In this document: positions 45,175 to 54,823 of the stretch, piece after piece
Layout: every line of letters begins with the position of its first letter
How positions within the stretch are numbered: position 1 is the first letter of the stretch
NCBI RefSeq assembly: GCF_017833255.1
Contig: NZ_JAFIBU010000001.1
Coordinates: 1,054,001-1,118,000, forward strand
Direction: 5' to 3'
Source of the DNA: Paenibacillus sp. PvR098
GTDB lineage: Bacteria; Bacillota; Bacilli; Paenibacillales; NBRC-103111
Length of the DNA: 64,000 nucleotides
Notes under the pieces: generated by a model
The model's database searches: none
The model's input: only the letters and a program-made list of their open reading frames with translations
What the model was told of the DNA's origin: nothing
Translations under genes and position numbers: made by a program

Positions 45175-46440
45175 TCAGACATCTAAATACTTGCTTCGGA
45201 AGTGCGCTTTAAAGTCCGTCCCTTTCGGTAAAACCTCGGATACAACCCTTAGATCAGCGTATAGATTGTGGTCTTCTTTCGTCGAACGCTCGTTCTTGTT
45301 TTCTTTCAACTCTATAATTGCTTTTTCCAATACTTGACGTGCTTGGATGATCACCTTATCGGCGGAAGTCAGATGCTCTTGAGTACGGTCTTGTACAGGC
45401 CCCATTCCTTCTATAGCGACAACATCATGGACGGCAAAGGAGGTTCCTACTCCACTATATGTTTTGGTTTTCATTTCTTCACGGTCCTGCAGATACCGAT
45501 TCTCCCGGTTGCGAACAGGCATAAAGTTTGGATGCATGGTTTCTTGATTTTCTTTTAGAAACCATTCTTTTTCAATAGGTTGGGAGCGACGGAATATAAA
45601 GCTGTACCTCCAGTGGTGAGTATCATCGATGGGCACATGCCAATTCACAATATATCCATCACCCACTGTTGGACCGGGAACAGCCGAAAAATTTGGAAAA
45701 ACATAATTTGATACCTTTAGGTACATCTTATCGTGATCCATATCCCTCACCGTATAGACTCTCAACCCGAATTCCGTTTTCTCCGTCTCAATCGTAGGTG
45801 CAACATCTTTTCCCTGCAAATCGTTGGCCGTCAAGCTGCCGCCTTTAACCACCTTATATTTCGCAGCGTCGCCCTCATCAAATATACGGTGCAAATAGGA
45901 ACTGTGGCTTGGATCGATATTGCCTTCATTACCTTGCAAATAATTGCATTCACAATAGTATTTGCTTACATAACGATGGCTTTCCGGCACGTTGAGGACT
46001 TCAATGTCCGGAAACGCGGGAGGTTCCCCTGCTCCTAAATAACCGAAAATGATTTCGCCTCTCTCGACAACAGGATACGACGGCTGGCGAATGCTCTTGC
46101 GGAAGTTGCTTCCTGCAGGCTCCGCAGGAATTTCAAGGCACGACCCGCAGGAATCAAACAACCAACCATGGTAAATACATCTCAATCCCCCATTTTCTAC
46201 CCTACCATAGCTTAAATCTGCTCCCCTATGGGCACAGTGAATACCTAACAAACCTGGCACGCCTTCCTCATTGCGAAACAGAACCAGATCTTCACCCATG
46301 ATCCTGACAGGCAGAGGCGCACCATCTATCGGCAACTCTTTAGAGAGCGCTACCGGCTGCCAACAGCTTCGCAGTACCTCTCCCGCAGGCGTTCCCGGAC
46401 CCGTTCTTGTTAAAAGTTCATTCTTTTCCTTTGACAGCAT
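45175..46440 (-). CDS. Rieske non-heme iron oxygenase, alpha subunit
   Basis: About 421 residues. The Rieske [2Fe-2S] ligands are Cys69-X-His71 and Cys88-X2-His91 (CAHRGADLSYG and CIYHGW). The mononuclear iron site is NIDPSHSSYLH with Asp176, His179 and His184. The overall type is that of one-subunit phthalate 4,5-dioxygenase / vanillate demethylase-like enzymes. It would hydroxylate or demethylate the ring, giving a catechol for the dioxygenase. No dedicated reductase or ferredoxin gene is in the window, so electrons must come from elsewhere. ATG at 46440 has GAGGAGTG upstream. Confidence 0.9.
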   Translation of the reverse strand: MLSKEKNELLTRTGPGTPAGEVLRSCWQPVALSKELPIDGAPLPVRIMGEDLVLFRNEEGVPGLLGIHCAHRGADLSYGRVENGGLRCIYHGWLFDSCGSCLEIPAEPAGSNFRKSIRQPSYPVVERGEIIFGYLGAGEPPAFPDIEVLNVPESHRYVSKYYCECNYLQGNEGNIDPSHSSYLHRIFDEGDAAKYKVVKGGSLTANDLQGKDVAPTIETEKTEFGLRVYTVRDMDHDKMYLKVSNYVFPNFSAVPGPTVGDGYIVNWHVPIDDTHHWRYSFIFRRSQPIEKEWFLKENQETMHPNFMPVRNRENRYLQDREEMKTKTYSGVGTSFAVHDVVAIEGMGPVQDRTQEHLTSADKVIIQARQVLEKAIIELKENKNERSTKEDHNLYADLRVVSEVLPKGTDFKAHFRSKYLDV

Positions 46441-46498
46441 GCAAAACACTCCTCACGTTAATATAGTTTATTCTTTTTGAACTCCCCATCAAACACGG

Positions 46499-47482
46499 TT
46501 ATTTCAGATTGAAAATCTTTCTTGCGTTACCTTCAAAAACCTTATGCTTGTCTTCCGCACTTAAGAATTCGATGCCTTCGATAACCGGCTTCAGATCGTC
46601 AAGATATAGACCTGTCTTTGGATCGAAGCCTGATCCTGTACCCGGTTTTTCAGTACCGAATAATACGTTATCTGTTCCTACAATTTTGAAAAGTAATTCC
46701 AGCGCGTGTTTATTATAAGTACATGTTTCAAAGTAAAGCTTGCGCAAGCTATCCTCGAAGTGCTCTTCTATATTCTTGCGAAATCTCCATGCTTGAAAAC
46801 GGCCCGTATGATAAGGAATGGCTCCCCCGCCATGAGAAATAATAATTTTTAAGTCCGGAAAATCTTTGAATACGCGCGATTCCAGTAAAGAGATAATCGC
46901 TATATTTTCTTCATTAATAAAATGTATAGTATAAGATTGTCTCGGGTTGCAGCACGCTGCGGAGTGTACCAATCCAGGAACGCCCAATTCAACCATCTTC
47001 TCATACAACGGATACCAGTATTCGTCCCCCATTGCTGGTGCAGTAGGATGTCCACCTTCTGCGGGATCGGGATTGATCAAACACCCTACAAAACCAAGCT
47101 CTTTAACACATCGCTCTAACTCATAGATAGAACGATCAATGCCTTCATCCATCGATTGAGGCAATCCGGCAACACCCTGAAAAAGATTTGGATACAGCTT
47201 ACATTGACGTGCAATGATATCGTTCACAAAACCTGTCCATTGATGAATAATTGATGATGGTTTCATTGAATGCATTACATGATATGGACGAGGCGAAATT
47301 AGCTGCAAATCCGTACCTACTTCATTCATTAATTTCACGTGCCCCTGTAAATTGGTTTCTAATAAATCATCGCTTATTTTGGGAGGGCCACTATCCGGAT
47401 TACCCCGACTGGCCAGTAATCTTGCCTGGTATGCATAAACTTCTGCCGGCGCAGTGGTGTGACCATGAATATCAATAATCAA
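46499..47482 (-). CDS. amidohydrolase-family 4-oxalomesaconate hydratase-like protein (LigJ type)
   Basis: 327 residues. MIIDIHGHTTAP gives the His-X-His metal motif of the ACMSD-like branch. LGFVGCLINPDPAEGGHPTAP, WYPLYEKMVELGVPGLVH, SHGGGAIPYHTGRF and VLFGTEKPGTGSGFDPKTGLYLDD closely follow LigJ-type 4-oxalomesaconate hydratases. That enzyme makes 4-carboxy-4-hydroxy-2-oxoadipate, the substrate of RraA-type aldolases encoded in the same cluster. A related decarboxylase function is the main alternative. The TTG start has AGGGGG eight bases upstream. It is the first gene of the minus-strand catabolic run. Confidence 0.87.
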   Translation of the reverse strand: MIIDIHGHTTAPAEVYAYQARLLASRGNPDSGPPKISDDLLETNLQGHVKLMNEVGTDLQLISPRPYHVMHSMKPSSIIHQWTGFVNDIIARQCKLYPNLFQGVAGLPQSMDEGIDRSIYELERCVKELGFVGCLINPDPAEGGHPTAPAMGDEYWYPLYEKMVELGVPGLVHSAACCNPRQSYTIHFINEENIAIISLLESRVFKDFPDLKIIISHGGGAIPYHTGRFQAWRFRKNIEEHFEDSLRKLYFETCTYNKHALELLFKIVGTDNVLFGTEKPGTGSGFDPKTGLYLDDLKPVIEGIEFLSAEDKHKVFEGNARKIFNLK

Positions 47483-47507
47483 TCGTATTTCCCCCTACAA
47501 TTTATTA

Positions 47508-47553
47508 GTAAGGGCTCATAAGACCGGATGAAAGCCCTTACACTTTTATTATA
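47508..47553 (-). promoter_or_regulatory. leader palindrome and candidate -10 of the aromatic operon
   Basis: GTAAGGGCT and AGCCCTTAC (47508-47516 / 47533-47541) form a perfect nine-bp dyad. TATAAT on the minus strand is at 47553-47548, placing the start of transcription at the dyad. It could be an operator or a leader hairpin. Confidence 0.35.
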
Positions 47554-47762
47554 TGGACTAACATTTTCGATAATTATATATATTTCATCATATAGATCAT
47601 ATACCAAAACGTATTAAACCTTATAAATCACAGCAAAGGTTACTTTTGCAATCATGTTATTAATCGGCTTAGAAAAGGAAAGAGGGGGGTGAGAAGCGTG
47701 GAAAGGCAATTGGCCACGAAAAAGCAGGTGAAGGGAAGGAAAATACAGCAACAAATCTAGTC

Positions 47763-47801
47763 AAAAAAAAGCTCAAGCCTTGTTTCAGCTTGAGCTTTTT
47801 A
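47763..47801. terminator. bidirectional terminator-like hairpin
   Basis: AAAAGCTCAAGC (nine-base loop) GCTTGAGCTTTTT. The A-run and T-run flank a perfect stem. Confidence 0.65.
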
Positions 47802-47954
47802 TACTCCTTTTAACTCGAGTCTTTTTGTTCTTTAGTCTACGATCAATTTAGCCTTCATAGTACTTCTTTAAATTGCTCGTTATTTCACCCGTTTTTTAAA
47901 CCTTAACCTGAATGGGTTGAACGATACCGGCATTCAAAGCAGCCATGTCCGGAG

Positions 47955-48983
47955 ATGGCTAAGAAGTTTGATAAAGAATTTAAACTGCAGACGATTCGGT
48001 TAATTCAAGAAGAAGGCAAATCAGTAGCGCAGGTATCCAGAGAAATGGGACTACACGAGAACACTTTACGTCGCTGGAATGTGATACAAACGCAAGACGG
48101 TTCTCACATTCCCTGGTAGCGGGAAGCTAAAGCCAGATGATCAGGCTGTACGTGATCTGCAGAAGCAACTGCAAGACTTAAAGGAAGAGAATGAAATCTT
48201 AAAAAAGGCGATGCACTACTTCGCAAAAGACCGGCGCTGATCTATCAGTTCATCCACGATCACCGCTTCAAGTTCCGCGTCGCGAAAATGTGCACTGTAT
48301 TTGATATATCAAGAAGCGCATACTATGCCTGGACCGAACGTAAACCGAGTAAGCGAGACAAACGACGAGAGCGTCTGGAGCATCAGATACGGCGTGTCTT
48401 TATCGTTTCAAGAAGACTCTATGGAAGCAATAAAGTCTGGGAAGCCTTGAAGAAGCAAGGTATTCAAGTGTCTGAAAAGACTGTTGCCCGCATGATGAAA
48501 GAATTAGGTTTGAAATCCAGGACGATCAAGAAGTATAAGGCCACTACGAACTCAAAGCACAATCTCCCAGTCGCAGATAATGTACTGAATCAAACATACG
48601 TTGCTGCTGCCCCGAATAAGGTGGTGGATGACAGACATTACATACATTCATACCGATGAGGGATGGTTATACTTGGCAAGAGTAATGGACTTGTACAGTC
48701 GAAAGATCGTCGGTTTTCATATGGATGATCGGATGACCAAGCAAGAATTAAGAAATATGAAATGAGAGGTAGCATGAGTCGTAAAGGAAATTGTTACGAT
48801 AATGCTTGTATTGAATCCTTCCACAGTGTTCTCAAGAAAGAACTGGTCTACTTAGAGAAATTCAGCACGCGCAAAGAGGCAACAGAGAAAATTTTTGAGT
48901 ATATTGTATGTTCTTATAATGGGAAGAGAATTCATTCTTCTATTGAATATTTCACATCTAATCAGTACGAACTTATGTACTGA
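47955..48983 (+). pseudogene. IS3-family transposase (orfA + orfB), multiply disrupted
   Basis: orfA begins MAKKFDKEFKLQTIRLIQEE with a helix-turn-helix and ends at 48240 with ILKKAMHYFAKDRR. A frameshift near 48110 splits it. orfB begins in the overlapping frame (RPALIYQFIHDH), continues to AAAPNKV, shifts frame into [20 protein letters not shown] and then, after MTKQ, jumps to SMSRKGNCYDNACIESFHSVLKKEL. The part holding the second catalytic Asp is deleted, so the element cannot transpose alone. A probable right terminus (TGTCCATTCTATTGACAG) lies near 49012. No matching left repeat was found. Confidence 0.85.
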
Positions 48984-49159
48984 TAAGCAGCGTAATTCTC
49001 TCAGTTTAATGTGTCCATTCTATTGACAGCGCTCCAAAGTAATAAAATAATGACACATACCAAGTAATTGCTCCTCCTTTACAATATTAGAATTACCGGA
49101 TTAACCCCCTGAGTTTGGACACTAGCTCACCCTTACTCAGCCATTCTTAGTTTTTTAAT

Positions 49160-50105
49160 TTACACACGAACCTCTTTAATAGGGATCGGTTGAATCTTGT
49201 TCTTTTCATAGAAATCAGCCGGTGACAGATCTCGGATGCTCGAATGGATTCTGCGCTCATTGTAGAACCTAATGAATTCGGTGACAGCCTCATAAGCTTC
49301 ACTGTAACTCGCAAAGTCTTGCCTAGCTAAGCATTCATCCTGTAGCAGTCGATGGAAAGACTCAATGTGAGCGTTCATATTCGGTGTGCGTGGTGGAATC
49401 CGTTCATGCTCCATTTCAAAGCTTTCACAGGCTTCTCCAAACGCTTGGGAAATAAATTGGGGACCATTGTCTGTTCGAATGACCGGCTTTATCTTGACCT
49501 CAAATAACTGGCGCTTGAACAGTGCAGTTTGCAGTGTACGCACCACATCTTTCGCCTCACAACGAAGGCCAATATGGTACGTGATGACTTACGTATACAT
49601 CAAGGCAGGATTGGATATAAAAAAAGCGATCCTCTCCCACAATATACCCATATTTAATATCTGTCTCAAATAGTTGATTTGAGGCCGTTATAATTCGGTT
49701 TCGAGCTAGTTTCCTCGGATATGTTGAACGAATTTTCCGCTGTGGACGCAGAATCCTAAGCGCTTTACAGAGTCGATAAACTTTCTTTTTATTGATAATC
49801 AATCCGTAATCCCGACGTAGTGCCACAGTTAATTTGCGGTAGCCATACGCATAACCGTCATCGGCCACCAGTTCCATTAACCATTCCTCGATCTGAGCAT
49901 CCGCCACTTTGGAGCCGTCTTGTTGGAGTGAATAACCGGGTGCTGGGCGCCCCTCACTTACTGTTTTCTCCGCTACTCTGCTGAATTTGTGGTAATAGTA
50001 GCTGGATCTTGGGATCTTCACCAAACGCAGCACAAGCGTTATGTCATATCCCTGGTTGATGTAGTAGTCTGCTACTTCAACTTTGTCAGCAAATGAGGGT
50101 TTTTC
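49160..50105 (-). pseudogene. IS3-family transposase orfB, frameshifted
   Basis: Two minus-strand frames join at about 49560. The first runs from the orfA slippery site through IPRSSYYYHKFSR and TDIKYGYIVGEDRFFYIQSCLDV (first catalytic Asp). The second continues HIGLRCEAKDVVRTLQ, then VIRTDNGPQFIS (second Asp) and NAHIESFHRLLQDECLA (Glu). All three DDE residues survive, so one small indel is the only visible lesion. Confidence 0.85.
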
Positions 50106-50383
50106 TTTTTTATTAAGTCACGAAGGATCGCAATCTCGAGATCTTTCTCACCCAGAAGTTTTTTGAGTTGATCATTTTCTTGTGCAAGAACCTTGGATTC
50201 TAATGGAGTTATCCCATCCAGTGTAGTCACATCATATTTACCTTCTTCAAATTCTTTCACCCAACGATGGAGCATGTTGGCAGCTATCTCATAACGGCGA
50301 GCTACGGCCGCCTTATTCCCAGTTTCTATAGCTTCTTTCACCACTTGTAGTTTAAATTCTTTTGAATGTTTATTTTTCTTCAT
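50072..50383 (-). CDS. IS3-family transposase orfA
   Basis: About 103 residues starting MKKNKHSKEFKLQVVKEAIE. It has a helix-turn-helix (NKAAVARRYEIAANMLHRWVKEF) and a C-terminal leucine-zipper-like coil (LAQENDQLKKLLGEKDLEIAILRDL). AAAAAAG at 50111-50105 on the minus strand is the usual -1 slippery site for making the OrfAB fusion. Confidence 0.88.
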   Translation of the reverse strand: MKKNKHSKEFKLQVVKEAIETGNKAAVARRYEIAANMLHRWVKEFEEGKYDVTTLDGITPLESKVLAQENDQLKKLLGEKDLEIAILRDLIKKKNPHLLTKLK

Positions 50384-50599
50384 GTCATCATCCCCTGTCA
50401 CTAATAGTGTAAACCAAACCCACTCTTAGTGTCCAAGTTCGCCAGGGGGCTAAAGAGCTTTTATTCTATTCTTTCAACCAATCGGAAGTCATAATGGTTT
50501 GACCTATTTTAATAAAACGCTCCTAAAGAACGACACTAACCCTTACCTTTACAGTGTTTGATAATACAATAAAAGGAGAGTTCATCTTATCTATCTTCC

Positions 50600-51607
50600 A
50601 TGGAAAGCCAGGTGATTAAGATTAATAAAAATGCAGTACAGAAAGCTCTTCTTTCCTTTAACATCAGGCCAGATTCCGTCACCCTAAATGACAGTCCCAA
50701 AAAAAAGGTATGGGAAGTCGTTAGGGGTTCCGAAAAGTATGCCTTAAAGTGTGTTTCAACAGATAAAGTGGCGTACAATGTTACTGAGGTGAGCCGTCAT
50801 CTTCAGCAAAATGGCCTTTCAGTCCTTGAGGTACTGCCTACAGTCGATGGGAAATGGTTTAGCACGCAAAACGACTTCCATTTCATTCTAACAAGATGGG
50901 TTTCAGGAACCATCCCCCGGTACGATAACCCTTCCATGCTGGAGAACATCACCACTAAGCTTTCCCGTTTTCACCAGTCATCCAGAGGTTTTAACGGTAA
51001 GTCAGCCAAGATCGAAGACCTCTTCCAACTCTATCCATCTCATTATGAAAAGAAAAAGAACCAACTCGAAAAATCAAGAAGTCGGATCCATTCGTCTAAA
51101 GACCCCTTTACCCGTCTTTTCATTCTTCATTACCCTTGGCTCCAATCCAGGATCAAATGGGTACTTGATCACTTCCCGCATGCCGCCTTTAAGTCGTTGA
51201 TCGCTCAGTCCCGGAAGGATCCGTTTCTACAGCATGGGGACTATTCGCGAATCAATGTCCTGGCAGATTCATCGGGTCAACTCATAGTCATCGATCTCGA
51301 TACAGTGGCTTACGCATTACCCGTATGGGATATTTCCCGACTTATCACCTGGGTAAATCATGATCTGCAACAGTGGTCTGGAGATCGGCTTCAGGAAATG
51401 CTAAAAAGGTATCAGCAAATTCGACCTATGAGTCAAATTGAACAAGATCTGCTCCAAGTGGATCAGATCTTTCCGCATCTAGCAACTAACTTAGCTGTCT
51501 CCTACTACAAGGGCAGTAAAAGTCCAACGCTCCTGGATGAATTTGAACGAACCTTGGTCATAGATCGAGAAAAAATCAAGGACTTGGGGCTTGGCCCGTT
51601 AACTTAG
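50600..51607 (+). CDS. CotS-family spore-coat kinase-like protein, copy 1
   Basis: 335 residues with the aminoglycoside-phosphotransferase-like kinase fold of CotS/CotI/YutH proteins. QHGDYSRINVL corresponds to the catalytic loop HGDxxxxN and VIDLDT to the metal-binding DFD. The N-terminal Lys-containing segment is ALKCV. Both catalytic Asp and metal Asp are present, so kinase activity is plausible. Such proteins lie in the spore coat and may act on sugars. The nearest good ribosome site (AAAGGAGAG) is about 20 bases before the ATG, longer than usual. A second family member lies in opposite orientation beyond the glycosyltransferase gene. Confidence 0.85.
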   Translation: MESQVIKINKNAVQKALLSFNIRPDSVTLNDSPKKKVWEVVRGSEKYALKCVSTDKVAYNVTEVSRHLQQNGLSVLEVLPTVDGKWFSTQNDFHFILTRWVSGTIPRYDNPSMLENITTKLSRFHQSSRGFNGKSAKIEDLFQLYPSHYEKKKNQLEKSRSRIHSSKDPFTRLFILHYPWLQSRIKWVLDHFPHAAFKSLIAQSRKDPFLQHGDYSRINVLADSSGQLIVIDLDTVAYALPVWDISRLITWVNHDLQQWSGDRLQEMLKRYQQIRPMSQIEQDLLQVDQIFPHLATNLAVSYYKGSKSPTLLDEFERTLVIDREKIKDLGLGPLT

Positions 51608-51620
51608 CGAGGATAGACAC

Positions 51621-51692
51621 AAAAATCCCCATTTGGCTACTTGAGAATTTTCCAGGGGATCATTCATGAAGGTATGGTCAAATGGGGATTCT
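51621..51692. terminator. bidirectional terminator between convergent coat genes
   Basis: AATCCCCATTTG and CAAATGGGGATT pair perfectly over 12 bases around a 45-base insert, with A- and T-rich flanks on either side, between two convergent genes. Confidence 0.55.
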
Positions 51693-51697
51693 ATTTG

Positions 51698-52735
51698 TTA
51701 TTTCAATGTTTGAGTGATTTTTTTAATGACATGATCCCAAGTAATTCCACTGACTCTTTCATACCCCATCGTACCGAGAAGGGGACATAGGTTTTTACGT
51801 TGTTCGTATAAATTAGTAATGGCCTCACCAATATGAAGAGGTATTGGGTTTCGAATATAACCATTTTCACCATCCCTTACAAATTCCAAGATACCACCCG
51901 AATCAGTGCAAGTGATTACTGGCTTTTTACTTAAAAATGCTTCCAACGTAACATATCCATAATCTTCATCATAGGGAGCATAATACACCGCAAAGCAGCT
52001 TGCATAGAGTTTTAGTAGTGTTTTGTCATCTACAAAACCAAGAAATTTGACTCTATCATTCAAATTATGTTTCTTAACTAGTTTCTTTAGCTCCTTTTCT
52101 TTCGAACCCGTTCCGGCAATGATGCATGTGACCTTTTTGGGAATAAATTTCATCGCTTCAATGAGCAGGTCAATTCTTTTTAATTTTTCAAGTCTACCTA
52201 CGGATAAGATGAATTTTCCGTATTCCTTGTGATAATACTTCCCGATGAGTTTTGGTGGATGATATAGTGCTTCACCGTCGATCCGATTGAATTTTTTTAG
52301 CCTGTTGGCGGTATTTTGAGAATTGGTGAAAATTTTTTTGGATTCTAGTAGGGAGGTTTCATCAAACAACTTGATGGAGGAACGTAATTTGGTATCTGAA
52401 GCTGTATCTTTGAAATCGGAGTATTTGGTACCGAAGAGTTCATATGCAGCCCGACACTGATGTATTAGCCATGTGATTTTATTGCGGTGCTGGATTCCAT
52501 AGCTTGGGAATCTAGTGGTTATGACAAGATCGATATCTTCGGGACACGGATATTCCCTCCATAAGTTCATCTGATCTTCCAGATTCGATTTGCGGGAACT
52601 ATAAGGGATTTTGATCCAATTGACTTCATATCCATGTGTTTTTAATTGATGATATAGCTGTTCTACATGAATTTCCGCTCCCCCATATTTGGTGGATACA
52701 TCTGTATGGCATATGACTATTTTTTTCTTATCCAA
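51698..52735 (-). CDS. glycosyltransferase family 4 (CotSA-like)
   Basis: 345 residues of GT-B fold. STKYGGAEIHVEQL near the N-terminus is the acceptor-domain glycine loop, FILSVGRLEKLKRIDLLIEAM opens the donor domain, and PYDEDYGYVTLEAFLSKKPVI holds the catalytic E(x7)E pattern. The start is TTG with AGAGGTGATATT upstream. It is followed, in order of transcription after the CotS-like gene at 52753, by only 17 bases of spacing, so kinase-like protein and glycosyltransferase form an operon, as cotS-cotSA do in B. subtilis. Sugar and acceptor are not known; decoration of coat polysaccharide is inferred. Confidence 0.87.
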   Translation of the reverse strand: MDKKKIVICHTDVSTKYGGAEIHVEQLYHQLKTHGYEVNWIKIPYSSRKSNLEDQMNLWREYPCPEDIDLVITTRFPSYGIQHRNKITWLIHQCRAAYELFGTKYSDFKDTASDTKLRSSIKLFDETSLLESKKIFTNSQNTANRLKKFNRIDGEALYHPPKLIGKYYHKEYGKFILSVGRLEKLKRIDLLIEAMKFIPKKVTCIIAGTGSKEKELKKLVKKHNLNDRVKFLGFVDDKTLLKLYASCFAVYYAPYDEDYGYVTLEAFLSKKPVITCTDSGGILEFVRDGENGYIRNPIPLHIGEAITNLYEQRKNLCPLLGTMGYERVSGITWDHVIKKITQTLK

Positions 52736-52752
52736 AATATCACCTCTTTCGT

Positions 52753-53748
52753 CTAAGTGAGTTTTGGTCCGATATTCAGATCATTAAGGGTCATTTGATC
52801 GATCTTAATACTGCGATCTAATTTTTCTAATGAAATGTTTCTTTTTCCTTCGCAGTATCTCTGAATCAATGTTAATGGCCTCCGCGGTAAAACCAGATCC
52901 ATCAAGAGAAGAGTATGCTCATCCTTTGTCAAAGGGAGGGTACGTTCGTAGATGTTTAACATGGAATGGAATCTGTTCTCTGACCAGCCGAATTGATGAT
53001 TGAAGGAAGAAATGATTTTCGCAAGATCCCACAGAGGCAGACCATTGCATAGATAATCTAAATCAAGCATCGTCAGATTTCCATGCTCATCCACCAATAG
53101 ATTTTTACTTTTAAAATCTCGATGAATCAACATCGGCTCCTTTTTGGCCTTCTTTATTAGTGTTGAATACGCCGTTTGAGGGAGATAGTCTTGTACCCAT
53201 TGAATTCGTTTTTTTAGCCATGGATAATAATTCATGAAGAGCTGGGGGATGGGATGAGGATCATGAACCGCCATTTTGTAAATGATTTCCAGTTCTCTTG
53301 ATTTGTCTTTATACTCGCTTTCCCAATCGTGTTCGATTTGAACCTTTTTTTGATTTTTCCCTGTTGGGCAAATATATCCCTTTGAAAGAAGATGGAACTT
53401 TGCAAGGAAGGTAATTATGTTCTCGACCATACCCTGTGTCTTGTACCGAGGGTTAATCCCCTGAATCCAAGGCGATAACAAATAATATTGGCTACGATCT
53501 TTAACCACCATGTGGCCATTTTTACTTGGCAGGATTCTCATGACAGATAAACCCTTTGATGATAAGTATTGACTCACGGATGCAATTTTGAAGGCTCTGT
53601 CTAAATTCTCAACCCGTTTTAAAGCGAATTCTCCACTATTATTTATTACTTTCCAAACATTTCTGTCTTTCTTGTTAACGATGACATGTATTTCTTGTGG
53701 AGTAATTCCAAAATGGGAGAGAGCACGGATTGCATCATTTTCAATCAA
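52753..53748 (-). CDS. CotS-family spore-coat kinase-like protein, copy 2
   Basis: About 331 residues. IHRDFKSKNLLVDEHG is the catalytic loop with Asp and Asn, and TMLDLDYLCNGLPLWDLAKI the metal site. It shares the pattern of copy 1 (for example PRY in the hinge, FHLLSKGY) but is well diverged. The TTG at 53748 was chosen because AGAGGTG lies six bases before it; a GTG three codons earlier overlaps that site. It precedes the glycosyltransferase gene on the same strand. Confidence 0.85.
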   Translation of the reverse strand: MIENDAIRALSHFGITPQEIHVIVNKKDRNVWKVINNSGEFALKRVENLDRAFKIASVSQYLSSKGLSVMRILPSKNGHMVVKDRSQYYLLSPWIQGINPRYKTQGMVENIITFLAKFHLLSKGYICPTGKNQKKVQIEHDWESEYKDKSRELEIIYKMAVHDPHPIPQLFMNYYPWLKKRIQWVQDYLPQTAYSTLIKKAKKEPMLIHRDFKSKNLLVDEHGNLTMLDLDYLCNGLPLWDLAKIISSFNHQFGWSENRFHSMLNIYERTLPLTKDEHTLLLMDLVLPRRPLTLIQRYCEGKRNISLEKLDRSIKIDQMTLNDLNIGPKLT

Positions 53749-54001
53749 GTACTTCACCTCTTTTTCGGTTAATTTTCGATTCTTCCCATGCCGGTTCCAA
53801 TAATGTATTCAGATATGGCAGAGATGCCTTTGTTAGATTTTTCCTTTATTCTATTCCCCTCTCGCCAAAACCGTTTTGGCTGACACCTATCCCTAGGAAA
53901 TTGTGGAAAGTCCCGTTGATGGTGTTTAATGCCTTTTTGCATATAGAACGGGCGTTTGGTGTGTAACGAGATAAGAACAAACGTTCTACACGTCCCTAAT
54001 C

Positions 54002-54605
54002 ATGTGGGAAATAATCGATCCCTTATATTATGCATGTAGCCGATTAAGATACATTGGTAGCGGTGATCAGAGAAGCGGTATATTTCGAGTGAGACTTATA
54101 TTATACAAAGGCACTCCGATATCCTTATCCGACGGAACGTTGATCCAAAAGGGGAATATATTGCTGAAAAATTCATTTACATAACGTTGTTATATTAAAA
54201 AAGATGCTTCCCTTGGAAAATCAACTCAAAAAAAACAAGGTTTCTCTACCGGATGATTGAAAGATCATTACCTGAACTTGCCCTTTACGTTAGAAGCCAT
54301 TCTAAATGTCATGAAATTAAGGGGATAATCGGGATTACGATGTTAAATCGAGGGTATGATAAATTAGGTTTTGAAGCGGTTCAGATATCCTTTACATGGT
54401 ATAGATTGTTAAAATGGATGAGTTTGAAGCCCATCTACTTTGGAGGAGATTTTTTACCCTCCTGGCACGTCCTCTCTGCTGAACCCGCGAACTATCAGTG
54501 GAATTTAAAAGGACAAATTTCTAGAATATTTACTCTACATGTTGTAAAAACATGTCCTTAGACATAAACAAATAGGTTAACTATCGGTGACGCAACCGTT
54601 TAAAA
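54002..54605 (+). pseudogene. YkoP-like protein, broken copy
   Basis: Three pieces in shifting frames match the intact gene at 59245-59805. They are MWEIIDPLYYACSRLRYIG to GNILLK, then IHLHNVVILKKMLPLENQ in the next frame, then RFLYRMIERSLPELALYVRSH to the end. The first nine codons are missing. The 3' end also differs: a segment of about 35 bp is inverted relative to the intact copy, and the downstream GACGCAACCGTTTAAAAACATG is shared. The two copies are in opposite orientation. Confidence 0.8.
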
Positions 54606-54823
54606 ACATGAAAAAGCATTGCAATTTCAGCTGCAAGCTCTTAAACTGTTTTGAACATGAGTAATCACCTCCCGAATTCATCATATGAAATCAGAAAGGA
54701 CTTTCCTCTCTTTGTGTTGAAATTTTTCTCAGGAGTTGAACGAGAGTGTAACTCTAGTGCAAAGTAAACACACATTGAAGCTGTAACAATAATGGGATTT
54801 AAATGGAAACGTTGGCTCAATAT

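Larger units (their letters stand above)
47483..47954. other. intergenic region between aromatic cluster and IS3 element
   Basis: Contains the leader dyad and promoter listed separately and a terminator-like hairpin near 47770. No convincing gene is seen; a 20-codon frame at 47700 is not supported. Confidence 0.5.
49105..50449 (-). mobile_element. second, different IS3-family insertion sequence
   Basis: 1345 bp bounded by imperfect inverted repeats: CCCCCTGAGTTTGGACACTA on the left, and on the right, read inward, CCCCCTGGCGAACTTGGACA. It holds orfA and a frameshifted orfB on the minus strand. No clear target duplication is seen. It lies 120 bases from the other IS3-family remnant but is unrelated to it at the protein level beyond family. 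Confidence 0.85.

Noticed and set aside
47700-47759. 20-codon Lys/Gln-rich frame
   Set aside because: Too short to support and followed only by a generic hairpin.
49105-50449. Possibility that the IS3 orfB break is only the programmed frameshift
   Set aside because: The programmed slippery site is at 50105-50111. The break at about 49560 is a second, unprogrammed shift inside the catalytic domain.
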